Assembly (NCBI GenBank): GCA_910584125.1
Contig: CAJTXU010000056.1
Span: 1 to 8,107 of the forward strand
Direction of reading: 5' to 3'
Length of the DNA: 8,107 bases
DNA from: an uncultured Muribaculaceae bacterium
GTDB lineage: Bacteria; Bacteroidota; Bacteroidia; Bacteroidales; Muribaculaceae
The notes beneath the pieces are model-generated. The model saw only the letters and a program-made list of their open reading frames with translations, had not been told where the DNA came from and made no database searches. Both the position numbers and the translations under genes were made by a program. Shown in pieces: positions 7,653 to 8,107 of the stretch (positions are counted from its first letter, which is position 1; each line of letters opens with the position of its first letter).

Positions 7653-7684
7653 TCATTAATAATTCATCATTAATAATTCATCAC
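7650..7684 (-). repeat. 7-bp tandem repeat tract, right arm (inverted)
   Basis: Units of 7 bp: TAATCAT (7650), TAATAAT (7657), TCATCAT (7664), TAATAAT (7671) and TCATCAC (7678). Read on the - strand these are ATGATTA, ATTATTA, ATGATGA and so on, i.e. the same family as the left arm in reverse orientation. About 20 of 24 bases match when the inner parts of the two arms are aligned as reverse complements. Confidence 0.8.
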
Positions 7685-7690
7685 TCGGGT

Positions 7691-7750
7691 CTCGCGCACG
7701 GATCGCGGGCGGCCGGGACGGACCGTCCCTCCATGCCGGGACGCGCACGG
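7691..7750. repeat. GC-rich block of nested short direct and inverted repeats
   Basis: CGCGCACGG occurs at 7693-7701 and 7742-7750. GCCGGGACG occurs at 7712-7720 and 7735-7743. GGGACGGACCGTCCC (7715-7729) is a 15-bp palindrome around one central base. The block is very GC-rich and directly follows the AT-rich 7-bp tract. No coding sequence is convincing here. It may be an intergenic repeat family or a structured RNA element. Confidence 0.5.
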
Positions 7751-7922
7751 TCGCTGCAACTCGTTATGCCTCAAGAGCCAGCTTGATTCTGTTCTCTATA
7801 TCTATTGTCGGGTGGCGAATAATTTGTTGAGATGTCGTGTCTCAAGCGATTTAAGATAGGCATCCGGACGTTTGACCTTGAAATAATACCACACGCATTG
7901 AATCATACGCAGGGACAGGACA
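7751..7922. other. Intergenic stretch without a convincing gene
   Basis: Only short - strand reading frames exist. One reads from Met at 7906 to a stop at 7802 (34 aa, beginning MIQCVWYYFK). An overlapping one in another frame (7841 to 7764) ends with TIDIENRIKLALEA, which looks protein-like but lacks a start. They may be a decayed or frameshifted gene. I recognise neither. Confidence 0.4.
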
Positions 7923-8107
7923 TCATAATGCCTCAATCACTGTCTCCGACAGACCTGTCATTTCCATTATCGTGGATATGGGGAAGCCGGCTTGCTTCAT
8001 TTTATTCGCGATCGCCTCCGCTTTTTCAGCCTCGCCTTCCGCTCGTCCTTCAGCTCGTCCTTCAGCTCGTCCTTCAGCTCGTCCTTCAGCTCGTCCTTCA
8101 GCTCGTC
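7923..8107 (-). CDS. Rpn/PD-(D/E)XK nuclease family transposase-like protein, C-terminal end (partial)
   Basis: Only the last 61 codons are in the window; the gene continues beyond the right edge. The frame reads repeated Arg-Ala-Glu-Gly, then EAEKAEAIANKMKQAGF, PISTIMEMTGLSETVIEAL and stop. A charged REEG-type tail followed by a short helix pair of the form 'MK--GF-I--I---TGLS---IE-L' is the usual end of the Rpn (recombination-promoting nuclease) / PDDEXK transposase family, abundant in Bacteroidales. The nuclease domain itself is not visible, so activity cannot be judged. The frame was chosen over an alternative open Asp-Glu-Leu-Lys frame because only this one ends in the family-like tail. 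It converges on the operon and is probably unrelated to it in function. Confidence 0.72.
   Translation of the reverse strand, partial: RAEGRAEGRAEGRAEGRAEGRAEGEAEKAEAIANKMKQAGFPISTIMEMTGLSETVIEAL
8029..8107. repeat. 12-bp tandem repeat within the Rpn-like tail
   Basis: GCTCGTCCTTCA is repeated exactly five times from 8041 to 8100, plus 7 bp of a sixth copy at the window edge. A degenerate unit lies at 8029-8040. On the - strand each unit encodes Arg-Ala-Glu-Gly. Copy-number change by slippage would add or remove four residues without shifting the frame. The array probably continues outside the window. Confidence 0.9.

Noticed and set aside
7577..7786. 69-codon + strand open frame after the five-repeat gene
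   Set aside because: It runs through the hairpin, the inverted 7-bp tract and the GC-rich repeats; its composition reflects repeats, not a protein.
8008..8107. Alternative - strand frame reading repeated Asp-Glu-Leu-Lys
   Set aside because: It is the same 12-bp repeat in another frame and ends in an Arg/Lys-rich run and stop; the other frame gives the family-like C-terminus.
8041..8107. CRISPR array
   Set aside because: The 12-bp repeats are directly adjacent with no spacers and lie inside a coding frame.

Overview
The window looks like chromosomal DNA from a gut-type Bacteroidales, most likely Muribaculaceae or a close relative. Three things point there: C-terminal domains of the type IX secretion system (T9SS) type A kind, a gingipain-family (C25) peptidase with a signal peptide, and A/T-rich translation starts without Shine-Dalgarno sequences. 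The genus-level placement is inference.

Positions 1-195 are a leader or intergenic stretch with two consecutive perfect 9-bp hairpins (80-111 and 123-146), ending in an A/T-rich start region. Positions 196-7543 hold three co-directional genes on the + strand, separated by only 35 bp and 11 bp, so probably one operon. (1) A 368-aa secreted protein with a phage tail-fibre-type S74 self-cleaving chaperone domain and a T9SS sorting domain. (2) An 831-aa C25 cysteine peptidase with propeptide, catalytic domain and a C-terminal beta-type region, but no recognisable T9SS sorting domain. (3) A 1232-aa secreted protein made of five divergent ~215-240-aa repeats and a T9SS sorting domain.

Positions 7537-7684 form a symmetric intergenic element. 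A tract of 7-bp repeats, which begins inside the last codons of gene 3, is followed by a hairpin with a 16-bp perfect stem and then a second 7-bp tract in inverted orientation. A GC-rich block of nested repeats follows (about 7691-7750). Positions 7751-7922 hold no convincing gene. From 7923 to the right edge, on the - strand, is the C-terminal end of an Rpn/PD-(D/E)XK transposase-like protein whose tail is encoded by a 12-bp tandem repeat running off the window.

Working model (inference): the operon encodes a set of exported surface proteins. Genes 1 and 3 would be carried across the outer membrane by T9SS; gene 2 is an exported protease that might process them or other surface proteins. Composition changes sharply inside gene 2 (AT-rich catalytic core) and at the end of gene 3 (very GC-rich sorting domain), which suggests domain-level recombination.
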